Origin: an uncultured Hydrogenophaga sp.
GTDB lineage: Bacteria; Pseudomonadota; Gammaproteobacteria; Burkholderiales; Burkholderiaceae_C
Direction: 5' to 3'
DNA: 64,000 nt
Assembly (NCBI RefSeq): GCF_958439165.1
Contig: NZ_OY288115.1
Coordinates: 62,001-126,000 of the forward strand
The notes beneath the pieces are model-generated. The model made no database searches, was not told the origin of the DNA, and saw only the letters and a program-made list of their open reading frames with translations. A program made the translations under genes and the position numbers. Positions within the stretch are counted from its first letter, which is position 1. Each line of letters starts with the position of its first letter. Shown here piece after piece: positions 7,944 to 15,775 of this stretch.

Positions 7944-9860
7944 ATGTCCTATGTTGTCCTGGCCCGCAAGTACCGCCCGCGCTCCTTCGCCGAGATGGTC
8001 GGGCAGGGCCATGTGGTGCAGGCGCTCACCAATGCCCTGACCACCGGGCGCCTCCACCACGCCTACCTGTTCACCGGCACGCGCGGCGTGGGCAAGACCA
8101 CGGTCTCCCGCATCCTGGCCAAGTCGCTCAACTGCCTGGGTGCCGACGGGCAGGGCGGCATCACCGCCGAGCCCTGTGGTGTGTGCCAGGCCTGCACCGA
8201 CATCGACGCCGGCCGCTTCGTCGACTACACCGAGCTCGACGCCGCCTCCAACCGCGGCGTGGACGAGGTGCAGGGCCTGCTGGAGCAGGCGGTCTACAAG
8301 CCGGTGCAGGGCCGCTTCAAGGTCTTCATGATCGACGAGGTCCACATGCTGACCAACACGGCGTTCAACGCCATGTTGAAGACGCTGGAGGAGCCGCCCG
8401 AATACCTCAAGTTCGTGCTCGCCACGACCGATCCGCAGAAGGTGCCGGTCACGGTGCTGTCGCGCTGCCTGCAGTTCAACCTGCGGCCCATGGCGCCCGA
8501 GACGGTGGCGTCGCACCTGCAGCAGGTGCTGCAGGCCGAGTCGGTGCCGGCCGACGTCGCCTCGTTGCGGCTGCTGGCGCGTGCGGCGCGTGGCTCCATG
8601 CGCGATGCGCTTTCGCTCACCGACCAGGCCATTGCATTCGGTGGCGGCAGCCTGCAGGAAGCCGGTGTGCGCCAGATGCTGGGTGCGGTCGACAGTGCGC
8701 CGGTGCTCGGACTTATCGATGCCCTGGCCCGGGCCGATGGCGCGGCCGTGGTGGCCACCATCGACGCCCTGCGCACCCAAGGGCTGAGCGCTGCCGGCAC
8801 GCTGGAAGACATGACCTCGGTGCTGCAGCGCATGGCGGTGCTGCAGGCGGTGCCCGATGCCACCCCGTCGGACGACCCGGACGCGCCCGAGGTGGCGCGG
8901 CTCGCCCAGGCCTTGCCGCCGGACGAGACGCACCTGCTCTACAGCCTGTGTCTGCACGGTCGCACCGAGCTCGGGCTGGCGCCCGACGAGTACGCCGCGC
9001 TGACCATGATCCTGCTGCGCCTGCTGGCCTTCAAGCCCTCGGGTTCGGCGGAAAAAAAAAGCCTGAAAACGGCTGAAGCGCCGGCGCCCCAGGCTCGCCC
9101 GGCACCCTTGCCAGCGCCGGTTCCTGCACCCGCTCCCGTCGCTGCACCCGCCCCCGTTCCTGCGCCCGTTCCCGCGCCTGCTCCTGCGCCTGTCCCCGCG
9201 CCTGCTCCTGCGCCTGTCCCCGCGCCTGCGCCGGTTGTGGCGGAACAGGACGATGGCCCGCCGCCCGACGATGCGCCCTGGCCCGAGCCTGACGACGAAG
9301 GCCCTCCCTGGGATGCCGGTGTGCCCGTCAGTGCGGCGCCGGCGCCGATGCCGACACCGGTGGCCACAGCTCCGGTCCGCCCGCCGCTGATGCGCATTCC
9401 GGTGCGTGATCCGGGCGAGCCCGGTCGGCTGGACCAGCCCCGTGCCGCCGCTCCCGAGGCGCCGCTGCAGCCCACGCCGGAAGGTGATGTGTGGTTCGAG
9501 CTGGTGATGCAGCTGGTGCGGTCGGAGGCCGTCACGGCGCTGGTGCGCGAGCTGGCGCTGCAATCGCAGCTGGTGGCCCGCGACGAGGGCCAGTGGCTGC
9601 TGCGCGTGGAGCGCGAGTCGCTCAACCAGGGCAACACGCGCGAGCGGCTGGCTGCGGCCCTGCAGACCACCGGCCACGAAGTGCGGTTGCTGGTCGAGAT
9701 CGGCCCGGTGGTGGACGCACCATCCCGCCGGCTGGCCGCCCAGGCCTGCGAGCGCCAGGCCCAGGCCGAGGCGCAGATCATGGCCGACCCCTTCGTGCAG
9801 GCGATGATGCGCGACTTTGGCGGCAGAATCGTGCCCGGCACGCTGAAGGCAGTCTCCTGA
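7944..9860 (+). CDS. dnaX: DNA polymerase III subunits tau and gamma
   Basis: The clamp-loader ATPase of DNA polymerase III. The start MSYVVLARKYRP is characteristic. Walker A GTRGVGKTT lies near residues 45-53, a C4 zinc knuckle (CGVCQAC with the upstream CLG cysteine) near 64-80, Walker B FMIDEVHML near 125, and sensor 1 LATTDPQK near 155. After residue 360 comes a long Pro/Ala/Val linker, followed by the C-terminal tau-specific region that binds DnaB and the polymerase alpha subunit. Full length is 638 residues. A run of nine A at 9052-9060 offers a -1 shift to a stop at 9074-9076, giving a 377-residue gamma-like product. It is followed by ybaB and recR in the standard order. I rejected an upstream in-frame ATG at 7896 because the conserved N-terminus begins at 7944. 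Confidence 0.96.
   Translation: MSYVVLARKYRPRSFAEMVGQGHVVQALTNALTTGRLHHAYLFTGTRGVGKTTVSRILAKSLNCLGADGQGGITAEPCGVCQACTDIDAGRFVDYTELDAASNRGVDEVQGLLEQAVYKPVQGRFKVFMIDEVHMLTNTAFNAMLKTLEEPPEYLKFVLATTDPQKVPVTVLSRCLQFNLRPMAPETVASHLQQVLQAESVPADVASLRLLARAARGSMRDALSLTDQAIAFGGGSLQEAGVRQMLGAVDSAPVLGLIDALARADGAAVVATIDALRTQGLSAAGTLEDMTSVLQRMAVLQAVPDATPSDDPDAPEVARLAQALPPDETHLLYSLCLHGRTELGLAPDEYAALTMILLRLLAFKPSGSAEKKSLKTAEAPAPQARPAPLPAPVPAPAPVAAPAPVPAPVPAPAPAPVPAPAPAPVPAPAPVVAEQDDGPPPDDAPWPEPDDEGPPWDAGVPVSAAPAPMPTPVATAPVRPPLMRIPVRDPGEPGRLDQPRAAAPEAPLQPTPEGDVWFELVMQLVRSEAVTALVRELALQSQLVARDEGQWLLRVERESLNQGNTRERLAAALQTTGHEVRLLVEIGPVVDAPSRRLAAQACERQAQAEAQIMADPFVQAMMRDFGGRIVPGTLKAVS
9052..9076 (+). promoter_or_regulatory. 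Putative dnaX frameshift/slippage site (A9) and gamma stop
   Basis: Codons 370-373 read GAA AAA AAA AGC, so nine A residues in a row (9052-9060) form an A-AAA-AAA slippery sequence. A -1 ribosomal shift, or RNA polymerase adding one A, changes the downstream reading to AAG CCT GAA AAC GGC TGA, ending at 9076. That yields a 377-residue protein truncated just after the ATPase and collar region, the design of gamma. E. coli dnaX uses A-AAA-AAG; Thermus dnaX uses an A9 run with transcriptional slippage. I see no upstream Shine-Dalgarno-like stimulator. Confidence 0.65.
9177..9224 (+). repeat. Two exact copies of a 24-bp tandem repeat in the dnaX linker
   Basis: Positions 9177-9200 and 9201-9224 are identical 24-mers, each encoding the octapeptide PAPAPVPA. 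They lie within a longer degenerate Pro-Ala-Val tract (about 9115-9240) forming the flexible tether between the gamma part and the tau-specific C-terminus. Slipped-strand expansion in steps of eight codons would keep the frame. Confidence 0.85.
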
Positions 9861-9912
9861 CCGCCGCACCCCTTCCGCTTTCCCCGTTCATACCGTTCAC
9901 CCAAGGATTTCC

Positions 9913-10245
9913 ATGTTCAACAAAGGACAACTCGCCGGCCTCATGAAGCAGGCTCAGGCCATGCAGGACAACCTCAAGAAGGCCCAGGACGAGCTGGCGT
10001 TCATCGAGGTCACCGGCGAGTCCGGCGCCGGCATGGTCAAGGTGGTCATGACCTGCAAGCACGACGTCAAGCGCGTCACCATCGACCCCAGCCTGCTGGC
10101 CGACGACAAGGACATGCTCGAAGACCTGGTGGCTGCCGCCTTCAACGACGCGGTGCGCAAGGCCGAAGCCACTTCCAGCGAGAAGATGGGCAAGCTCACC
10201 GCCGGCATGCCGGGCCTGCCCGGTGGCATGAAGTTCCCGTTCTGA
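9913..10245 (+). CDS. YbaB/EbfC nucleoid-associated protein
   Basis: A 110-residue protein of the YbaB/EbfC family, small dimeric DNA-binding proteins that associate with the nucleoid. It begins MFNKGQLAGLMKQAQAM, with the family's amphipathic N-terminal helix, and contains the GESGAGMVKVVM core strand segment and the C-terminal MPGLPGG. A good ribosome site (aagga) sits 5 bases before the ATG. The position between dnaX and recR is the classical arrangement and suggests cotranscription with both; the spacing to recR is 13 bases. Confidence 0.93.
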   Translation: MFNKGQLAGLMKQAQAMQDNLKKAQDELAFIEVTGESGAGMVKVVMTCKHDVKRVTIDPSLLADDKDMLEDLVAAAFNDAVRKAEATSSEKMGKLTAGMPGLPGGMKFPF

Positions 10246-10258
10246 TCCGGCGCACGGC

Positions 10259-10858
10259 GTGGCCGACAACCTTTCGCTGGAGCGCCTGGTGCAGGCGCTG
10301 CGCCGCCTGCCCGGCGTGGGCGTGAAGTCGGCGCAGCGCATGGCTTTTCACCTGCTCCAGCACGACCGGGAGGGTGCCCGGGTGCTGGCCGGTGCGTTGC
10401 AGGATGCCGCCGGTTCGGTGCACCACTGCGCGATGTGCCACACCTTCACCGAGGCCGAGATCTGCTCCACCTGCGAGGATCCGGCGCGCGACCGCAGCCA
10501 GCTCTGCGTGGTGGAGACCCCGGCCGATCAGGCGGCGATGGAGCGCACCGGCGCCTACAAGGGCCTGTATTTCGTGCTGATGGGCAAGCTGAGCCCGCTC
10601 GACGGGGTCGGCCCGCGCGACATCGGTCTGGACAAGCTGCTGGACCGCATCATGGACACCGACGCGCCCGTGCTGCGCGAGGTGATCCTGGCGACCAACT
10701 TCACCGCCGAGGGCGAGACCACCGCCCATGTCATCACCCAGGCGCTGCGCGACCGGGACATCAAGGTCACCCGCCTGGCGCGGGGCGTGCCGGTGGGCAG
10801 CGAACTGGAATACGTCGATCTGGGCACCATCGCCCATGCGCTGGTGGACCGGCGCTGA
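10259..10858 (+). CDS. recR: Recombination mediator RecR
   Basis: A 199-residue RecR, which with RecO and RecF helps load RecA on single-stranded gaps. The start is a GTG at 10259, giving MADNLSLERLVQALRRLPGVG with the helix-hairpin-helix. The zinc finger follows at about residues 57-72 (CAMC and CSTCEDP, the usual C4 pattern). A Toprim domain then starts at LCVVETPAD, and the C-terminal Walker-like segment includes ARGVPVGSELEYVD. Length and order are normal. It is 13 bases after ybaB with no room for a promoter, so it probably depends on upstream transcription. Confidence 0.95.
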   Translation: MADNLSLERLVQALRRLPGVGVKSAQRMAFHLLQHDREGARVLAGALQDAAGSVHHCAMCHTFTEAEICSTCEDPARDRSQLCVVETPADQAAMERTGAYKGLYFVLMGKLSPLDGVGPRDIGLDKLLDRIMDTDAPVLREVILATNFTAEGETTAHVITQALRDRDIKVTRLARGVPVGSELEYVDLGTIAHALVDRR

Positions 10859-10889
10859 ACCCCGTCACCGACAACTGGAGCTTCCGCTC

Positions 10890-11291
10890 ATGAAATCAGG
10901 ACTCACCGTGGCCTACTGGGCCCTGCTGCTCGCGGCCCTGCTGCCCATCTTCTGCGCCGGTCTGGCGAAATGGGGCATGTTCAGCCGCTCACGCAAGGAC
11001 GGCGGTTACGACAACCACAACCCGCGCGCCTGGCTGGCCCGCCAGACCGACTGGCGTGCCCGTGCCAACGCCGCTCAGGCCAACACCTTCGAAGCACTGC
11101 CGTTCTTCTTTGCGGCGGTGATCATTGCCCACCAGGCGGGTGCCTACCAGATGCGTCTGGACGTGATGGCCTTCCTGTGGGTGTTCCTGCGGGTGCTCTA
11201 CGTGCTGCTGTACGTGGCCGACCAGGCCACTGCCCGCTCGCTGGTGTGGCTGCTGGCACTGGCGCTGAACATCGGCATCCTGTTCGCCTGA
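10890..11291 (+). CDS. MAPEG-like inner-membrane protein
   Basis: A 133-residue integral membrane protein resembling the MAPEG superfamily (eicosanoid and glutathione metabolism proteins). Four hydrophobic segments are visible: near residues 6-28, 68-85, 92-112 and 115-132. The loop between the first two carries NPRAWLARQTDWRARANAAQ, with the family's conserved R-x-x-A-Q/N-x-N pattern and NTFEALPFF. It begins 31 bases after recR and could share its transcript. Whether it binds glutathione cannot be read from the sequence. Confidence 0.8.
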   Translation: MKSGLTVAYWALLLAALLPIFCAGLAKWGMFSRSRKDGGYDNHNPRAWLARQTDWRARANAAQANTFEALPFFFAAVIIAHQAGAYQMRLDVMAFLWVFLRVLYVLLYVADQATARSLVWLLALALNIGILFA

Positions 11292-11316
11292 GCCGGCTGG
11301 CTCGGTAGTTTCCCGC

Positions 11317-11400
11317 TCGGGATTCGTCCCGATGCGTCACGGCCGGGCTGCCGCTACGGTGGAGGTCAAGGCCGATCCCTTGACCGGCCGGGAGCAAGCA
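11317..11400 (+). promoter_or_regulatory. Structured leader before the substrate-binding protein gene
   Basis: The 109-bp gap before the GTG at 11401 holds two perfect hairpins: TCGGGA/TCCCGA closed by a TTCG tetraloop (11317-11332), and an 8-bp stem GGTCAAGG/CCTTGACC with a 6-base loop (11364-11385). The second can be enclosed by a CGGCCG/CGGCCG stem (11340-11345 with 11385-11390), ending next to the Shine-Dalgarno GGGAG. It does not match any riboswitch consensus I know. The first hairpin could instead end the upstream transcript. Confidence 0.35.
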
Positions 11401-12465
11401 GTGAAAAACTGCGATCGCCGCCAGTGGGTCGGGTTGTGGGGGGGGCTGTCGGCCGGGCTGCTGCTCGGAGCGGTGCCTGCCCGCGCCGTCGCGCAGGTGG
11501 CGCTCCAGGCGCCTGCAGCACCTCGACTGTCGGCCACCCGGCTGGTGATTTCGGTGGAGCAACGCCCGGCCCTGGCCTATCTGCCGCTCACAGTGGCCCA
11601 GCGCCTGGGCTACTTCGGTGCCGAAGGCCTGGATGTCGAGGTGCGCGACATGACAGAGCCCGGCAGTGCGCTGCGGGCGGTGCAATCCCAGACGGCCCAC
11701 ATGGTGTGCGGCTCGTTCACCCAGATGCTTTCCGCTTCCCGTGTGCGGGCTTTCCTGCTGCAGTCGCGCACGCCGCAGATCGTGGTGGGTGTGTCGCGCA
11801 AGGCCTTGCCGCAGTACCGCGAGGTGGCCGATCTGGCAGGGCGGCGCATCGGTGTGCAGGCCGGCCACTCGACCGGGCGCGCCGTGGTGCGGCGCGTTCT
11901 GGAGCAGGGCGGGCTCGACCTGTCCCGCGTGGAACTGGTGCCCCAACCCAACCCGTTTGCGGCGGTTCAGGCGTTCCGCAACGGCGCCATCGACGCCATC
12001 AGCTTTGCCGATCCGGTCATCACCCAGCTGGAACTGCTGGGCGAATTGCGCGTGGTGGCCGACACGCGAACCCTGCGCGGGTCCACCGAGGTGTTCGGCG
12101 GTCCCATGCCTTCGGTCTGTCTGGGTGCGCCGATCGATTTCATTGCCCAGTTCCCGCGCCTGTGCCAGGCGGTGTCCGATGCCATGGTGCATGCCCTCAA
12201 ATGGCTGCAGACCGCGGGTGTGACCGACATCATCCGGGTGGTGCCTGAATCGCACTTCCAGGGTGATCGGGCGCTGTACCTCGCGGCGTTCGAGCGCATG
12301 CGGGAGAGCTGGACGCCCGACGGCCTGATGCCGTCGGAAGGGCCGCTGATTGCCCTGCGCGCCATGGCCATGGGCGATGACGCTGCGCTGCCCGAGCCCC
12401 AGGAGCTGCAGCGCAGCTACACCAACGATTTCGCGCGCAGGTCCAAAGCCCGTTTCAGGGCCTGA
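11401..12465 (+). CDS. ABC transporter substrate-binding protein (NitT/TauT, NMT1-like)
   Basis: A 354-residue periplasmic binding protein of the nitrate/sulfonate/taurine/thiamine-precursor type. I place the start at GTG 11401 because a Shine-Dalgarno GGGAG lies 6 bases upstream and the product then begins with a basic stretch and a hydrophobic core (WVGLWGGLSAGLLLGAVPARA), an evident signal peptide. The mature part shows the family pattern: VAQRLGYFGAEGLDVEVRD, GSALRAVQSQTAHMVCGSF and DLAGRRIGVQAGHSTGRAV. No permease or ATPase gene is adjacent, so it is a solitary receptor here; the ligand is unknown. An ATG at 11332 would extend the frame but would bury the signal peptide. Confidence 0.8.
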   Translation: MKNCDRRQWVGLWGGLSAGLLLGAVPARAVAQVALQAPAAPRLSATRLVISVEQRPALAYLPLTVAQRLGYFGAEGLDVEVRDMTEPGSALRAVQSQTAHMVCGSFTQMLSASRVRAFLLQSRTPQIVVGVSRKALPQYREVADLAGRRIGVQAGHSTGRAVVRRVLEQGGLDLSRVELVPQPNPFAAVQAFRNGAIDAISFADPVITQLELLGELRVVADTRTLRGSTEVFGGPMPSVCLGAPIDFIAQFPRLCQAVSDAMVHALKWLQTAGVTDIIRVVPESHFQGDRALYLAAFERMRESWTPDGLMPSEGPLIALRAMAMGDDAALPEPQELQRSYTNDFARRSKARFRA

Positions 12466-12477
12466 AGCCCAAGATCG

Positions 12478-14055
12478 TCAGGGCTTGCCGGTGGCGACCC
12501 GGGTCCGGGTCGTCGGCGCAGCCTTGCGGCTGGACGCGGTGGTGGTCTTGCCCTTGGCCTGGGTGCGGGCGGTCCGGGTGGCTGCCTTCTTGCGGGTGCC
12601 GCCTGCCTTGGCCACGGCAGCGCGCTGCGGCAGCATGAGCGTCACGCTCTGGCCGGCCTTCAGCGAGGCGCCGGCCGACAGCTTGTTCCATTCCGCCACG
12701 CTGGCCACCGGCACCTTGTAGCGCCGGGCCAGGCTGGCGAGCGTCTCGCCCTTGCGGGCCTTCACGGTGGTCCGGCGCAGCACGACATCGGGCTGCAGGG
12801 CCAGCATGGCGTTGTCGGCCACATGCACGGGAACGTCGCGGTCACGGGCGCCGGTGCGGTGCACCAGCAGGCTGGAGCCGGCCCGCACCTGCATGCGCGG
12901 CGGTATGTTGTTCACCGAGCGCAGCTCCGACTCGCTCATGCCCAGCTTGCTGGCGGCCTGTGCCACCGACATGGTGCTGGGCACCACCCAGGCCGTCCAG
13001 GTGGCCAGCGGGCCGTCGTGGCGGGCCAGGTTCTGCTGGAAGATGACGGCGTTGTCCCAGGGCAGCAGCACGGTGGGTGTGCCGGCGGCCATCACCACCG
13101 GCTGCTTCAGCGACGGGTTGAGGGCGCGGAAGTCGTTCTCGCTGATGCCGGCAAGACGGGCGATCACCGCTACATCCATGTCGCGCTCGACGGTCACCAT
13201 GTCGAAGAACGGGTGGTTGCCGATGGCAGGCAGGGTGGCGCCGAAGGCCTGCGGCCGTGCCACGATGTTCTTCACCGCCTGCAGCTTGGGCACGTAATGG
13301 CGGGTTTCGGCCGGCATGGTCAGGTCGGCATAGCCGGTGGGCAGGCCGGCACGCTGGTTGCGCGTGATGGCCCGGTTCACATTGCCCTGGCCCCAGTTGT
13401 AGGCCGCCAGCGCGAGGTGCCAGTCGCCGAAGCGGGCGTGGAGCTGCTGCAGGTAGTCGAGCGCTGCCCGGGTGGAGGCCAGCACGTCGCGACGGTCGTC
13501 GCGGAACACGTTCTGCTTGAGGTCGAACGAGGCACCGGTGGCCGGCATGAACTGCCACATGCCGGCGGCCCGGGCCGACGACACCGCCTGCGGGTTGAAG
13601 GCGCTTTCAATGAAGGGCAGCAGCGCCAGTTCCATGGGCAGGTTGCGACGCTCGATCTCTTCGACGATGTGGAACAGGTATCGGCTGGAGCGCTCGGTCA
13701 TGCGCTGGATGTAGTCCGGCCGGTTGAGGTACCACCGCTCGTGGTCGCGCACCAGCTCGTTGTCCAGATCGGGCATCGACAGGCCGCGTCGGATGCGTTC
13801 CCACAGGTCGGCTGGAGCCGCCAGGCTGGCCACCGACCCGCCCGGCATGCTGGCGGTGCCGATCTGGCTGAGCGGTCCCGAAGGCAACACCGGATCGGTG
13901 CCGAAGCCGGACCGGTTGACCTGCGGAGCGGCAGAAGGTGTGCTGGCGCCGGTGGGGCTGTCGCCGCCGGGTACCGAGGCGCAGCCGGAGATGAAAAGGG
14001 CCAGGGCTGCCAGGGCTGCGCTCAGGCAGCGACGGTGACGGAACAAAGCCTGCAT
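12478..14055 (-). CDS. mltD: Membrane-bound lytic murein transglycosylase D
   Basis: A 525-residue lipoprotein lytic transglycosylase that cleaves peptidoglycan glycan strands to 1,6-anhydromuropeptides. The N-terminus has a lipobox (ALFISGC, Cys near residue 21), so it is anchored in the outer membrane. The SLT domain follows: LALLPFIESAFNPQAVS with the catalytic Glu, AAGMWQFMPATG and ALAAYNWGQGNVNRA. The C-terminus contains LysM-like segments, including ARKGETLASLARRYKVPVASVAEWN, followed by a Lys/Arg/Thr/Ala-rich tail. The ATG at 14053-14055 overlaps the gloB stop (TGATG), indicating coupling; an upstream in-frame ATG at 14073 would add six residues. It converges with the gene ending at 12465, 12 bases away. 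Confidence 0.93.
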   Translation of the reverse strand: MQALFRHRRCLSAALAALALFISGCASVPGGDSPTGASTPSAAPQVNRSGFGTDPVLPSGPLSQIGTASMPGGSVASLAAPADLWERIRRGLSMPDLDNELVRDHERWYLNRPDYIQRMTERSSRYLFHIVEEIERRNLPMELALLPFIESAFNPQAVSSARAAGMWQFMPATGASFDLKQNVFRDDRRDVLASTRAALDYLQQLHARFGDWHLALAAYNWGQGNVNRAITRNQRAGLPTGYADLTMPAETRHYVPKLQAVKNIVARPQAFGATLPAIGNHPFFDMVTVERDMDVAVIARLAGISENDFRALNPSLKQPVVMAAGTPTVLLPWDNAVIFQQNLARHDGPLATWTAWVVPSTMSVAQAASKLGMSESELRSVNNIPPRMQVRAGSSLLVHRTGARDRDVPVHVADNAMLALQPDVVLRRTTVKARKGETLASLARRYKVPVASVAEWNKLSAGASLKAGQSVTLMLPQRAAVAKAGGTRKKAATRTARTQAKGKTTTASSRKAAPTTRTRVATGKP

Positions 14056-14825
14056 CAGAAAACGTTCTTCCATTCGCGCAGGGTGGCCAGCACCGAGACC
14101 GCATCGGCGCCTGTTTCGGGCGCATGCCGGCGGGCCGAGGCCGCCACGCCGGGCACCAGGGTCCGCAGGAACGGATTGATGCGGCGCTCCAGCTCGATGG
14201 AGCTGGGCAGGGTGGGCTGCTGCTGCAGGCGCAGCTGTTCGCAACGGGCCTGGTAGCTGAGAAGGTCGGCGTTGTCGGGCTCGACCGCCACGGCAAACCG
14301 GAGGTTGGACAAGGTGTATTCGTGGGTGCAGCAGACCCGGGTCTGGCCGGGCAGGGCAGCCAGCGCCGACAGCGATTCGTGCATCTGACCCGGCGTGCCC
14401 TCGAACAGCCGGCCGCAGCCGCCGGAGAACAGTGTGTCGCCGCAGAACACCAGCGGTCCGCCCGGCGCGTCGGGTGCAAAGAACGCGATGTGGCCGGCGG
14501 TGTGCCCGGGCACATCCATGACCTCGAAGCGGATGCCCAGCACTTCCACCGATTCGCCGCCCGACACGCGCTGCAGCGGCTCGGGCATGTTCTCGAAGGC
14601 CGGACCGATGACGCGTGCGCCGGTGGCTTCGCGCAGCTCGGCCACGCCGCCGGTGTGGTCGGCGTGGTGGTGGGTGATCAGGATGGTGTCGAGCTGGATG
14701 CCGTGGCCGGCCAGCCATTTCTGCACGCCGGCGGATTCGCCAGGGTCCACGACCAGCGCGCGCTGGCCGTCGTGGAGGATCCAGATGTAGTTGTCGGAGA
14801 AAGCGGGTAGGGGGATGAGCTGCAT
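14055..14825 (-). CDS. gloB: Hydroxyacylglutathione hydrolase (glyoxalase II)
   Basis: A 256-residue metallo-beta-lactamase-fold enzyme that hydrolyses S-lactoylglutathione to lactate and glutathione, the second step of methylglyoxal detoxification. The metal-binding THHHADHTGG motif lies near residues 51-60, a further metal His is in VPGHTAGHIAFF near 110, the bridging Asp in VFCGDTLFSGGCGRLFEG, and the last His in CCTHEYTLSNLRFA. The ATG at 14823-14825 fits the conserved MQLIPLPAFSDNYIWIL start. It is the first gene of the gloB-mltD pair and is divergent from the methyltransferase at 14926. Confidence 0.95.
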   Translation of the reverse strand: MQLIPLPAFSDNYIWILHDGQRALVVDPGESAGVQKWLAGHGIQLDTILITHHHADHTGGVAELREATGARVIGPAFENMPEPLQRVSGGESVEVLGIRFEVMDVPGHTAGHIAFFAPDAPGGPLVFCGDTLFSGGCGRLFEGTPGQMHESLSALAALPGQTRVCCTHEYTLSNLRFAVAVEPDNADLLSYQARCEQLRLQQQPTLPSSIELERRINPFLRTLVPGVAASARRHAPETGADAVSVLATLREWKNVF

Positions 14826-14925
14826 GCCGTGCTGTGCCTCGGGGCCGTGTAGAGTGCGGGGCTGTCCGGATGGAGCCCCTTGCAGTGTCGCAGAGGGGAA
14901 CCGCCCCGGGTCCATTCCCTGCGCC

Positions 14926-15705
14926 ATGACCGAAAAAATTATAGGGTTGACCGAATGGTTCGCCACGCCCCCCGGCCAGTACCTGCTGGCCTGGGAGCAG
15001 GCGCAGTTCGATCTGGCCGTGGCAGACCTGTTCGGCTACAACGCGCTGCAGCTCGGTCTGCCGGAGCTCGACACACTGCGCAGCAACCGCATGCCGCACC
15101 GCTGGCTGGCCCTGCCGGAACCGGTGGAGCCGGGCGCTGCTCCGGTGGCCGGACAGGCCGCCGTGGCGCTGGTGACCGACGCCGCTGCGCTGCCGTTCCC
15201 GGCGGCCAGTCTGGACCTCCTGGTGCTGCCGCACACCCTGGAGCTCAGTGCCGATCCGCACCATGTGCTGCGCGAGGTCGAGCGGGTTCTGGTGCCGGAA
15301 GGGCGTGTGGTGGTCAGCGGTTTCAACCCGGCCAGCTGGTGGGGTTTCCGTCAGGGCCGCGCCCGCCTCTGGGAGCGCACCGGCATCGACGACGGCAGCG
15401 GCCTGTACCTGCCCGATGCGGGCGAATTCATCGGCCCCTGGCGCCTGCGTGACTGGCTGCGGCTGCTGAGTTTCGAGATCGAGTCCGACCGCTATGGCTG
15501 CTACCGGCCTGCGGTGCGTACCGAAAAGTGGCTTCAGCGGACCGCATGGATGGATCGTGCCGGTGCGCGCTGGTGGCCGGTGTTCGGCGCGGTGTATTTC
15601 GCGGTGGCGGTCAAGCGGGTGCGGGGCATGCGGGTTCTGGGACCGGCCTGGAAACCCCGGCGCGCCAAGGCTGCGGCCCCGGTGCCGGTGGCCAACCGGC
15701 ACTGA
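14926..15705 (+). CDS. SAM-dependent methyltransferase (type 11-like)
   Basis: A 259-residue protein commonly found divergent from gloB and upstream of rnhA in betaproteobacteria. It contains a class I methyltransferase core: AVALVTDAAALPFPAASLDLLVLPHTLEL (motif region near residues 84-112) and HHVLREVERVLVPEGRVVVSGFNPASWWG. The usual glycine-rich motif I near the N-terminus is not obvious, so the SAM site may be degenerate. The C-terminal 30 residues are basic and Ala/Pro-rich. The substrate is unknown. The start at 14926 gives MTEKIIGLTEWFATPPGQYL, typical of this family; an upstream ATG at 14791 overlaps gloB and is unlikely. Confidence 0.8.
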   Translation: MTEKIIGLTEWFATPPGQYLLAWEQAQFDLAVADLFGYNALQLGLPELDTLRSNRMPHRWLALPEPVEPGAAPVAGQAAVALVTDAAALPFPAASLDLLVLPHTLELSADPHHVLREVERVLVPEGRVVVSGFNPASWWGFRQGRARLWERTGIDDGSGLYLPDAGEFIGPWRLRDWLRLLSFEIESDRYGCYRPAVRTEKWLQRTAWMDRAGARWWPVFGAVYFAVAVKRVRGMRVLGPAWKPRRAKAAAPVPVANRH

Positions 15706-15775
15706 CAAGACCCGGCGTACCGGTCGGCTTCCGGCGCATCTTTATCTTTCCTACACATTCCTGGAGCAATCTGTC

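Noticed and set aside
9115..9240. Possible minisatellite or CRISPR-like repeats in dnaX
   Set aside because: Only two exact 24-bp copies exist within coding sequence and no spacers; it is a tandem coding repeat.
7857..9869. Long open frame on the minus strand opposite dnaX
   Set aside because: Low-complexity Gly/Arg/His composition mirrors the Pro/Ala linker of DnaX; no family resemblance.
11310..11400. tRNA or known riboswitch at the leader of the substrate-binding gene
   Set aside because: Stem arrangement lacks the cloverleaf and the conserved T-loop; no match to thiamine, guanidine or cobalamin consensus that I know, so it is reported only as an unassigned structured leader.
12478..15708. 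A single 1076-codon minus-strand frame joining mltD to the region upstream of gloB
   Set aside because: The mltD start is fixed by its lipobox and the overlap with the gloB stop; the upstream extension is antisense to gloB's neighbour gene and lacks a sensible protein.
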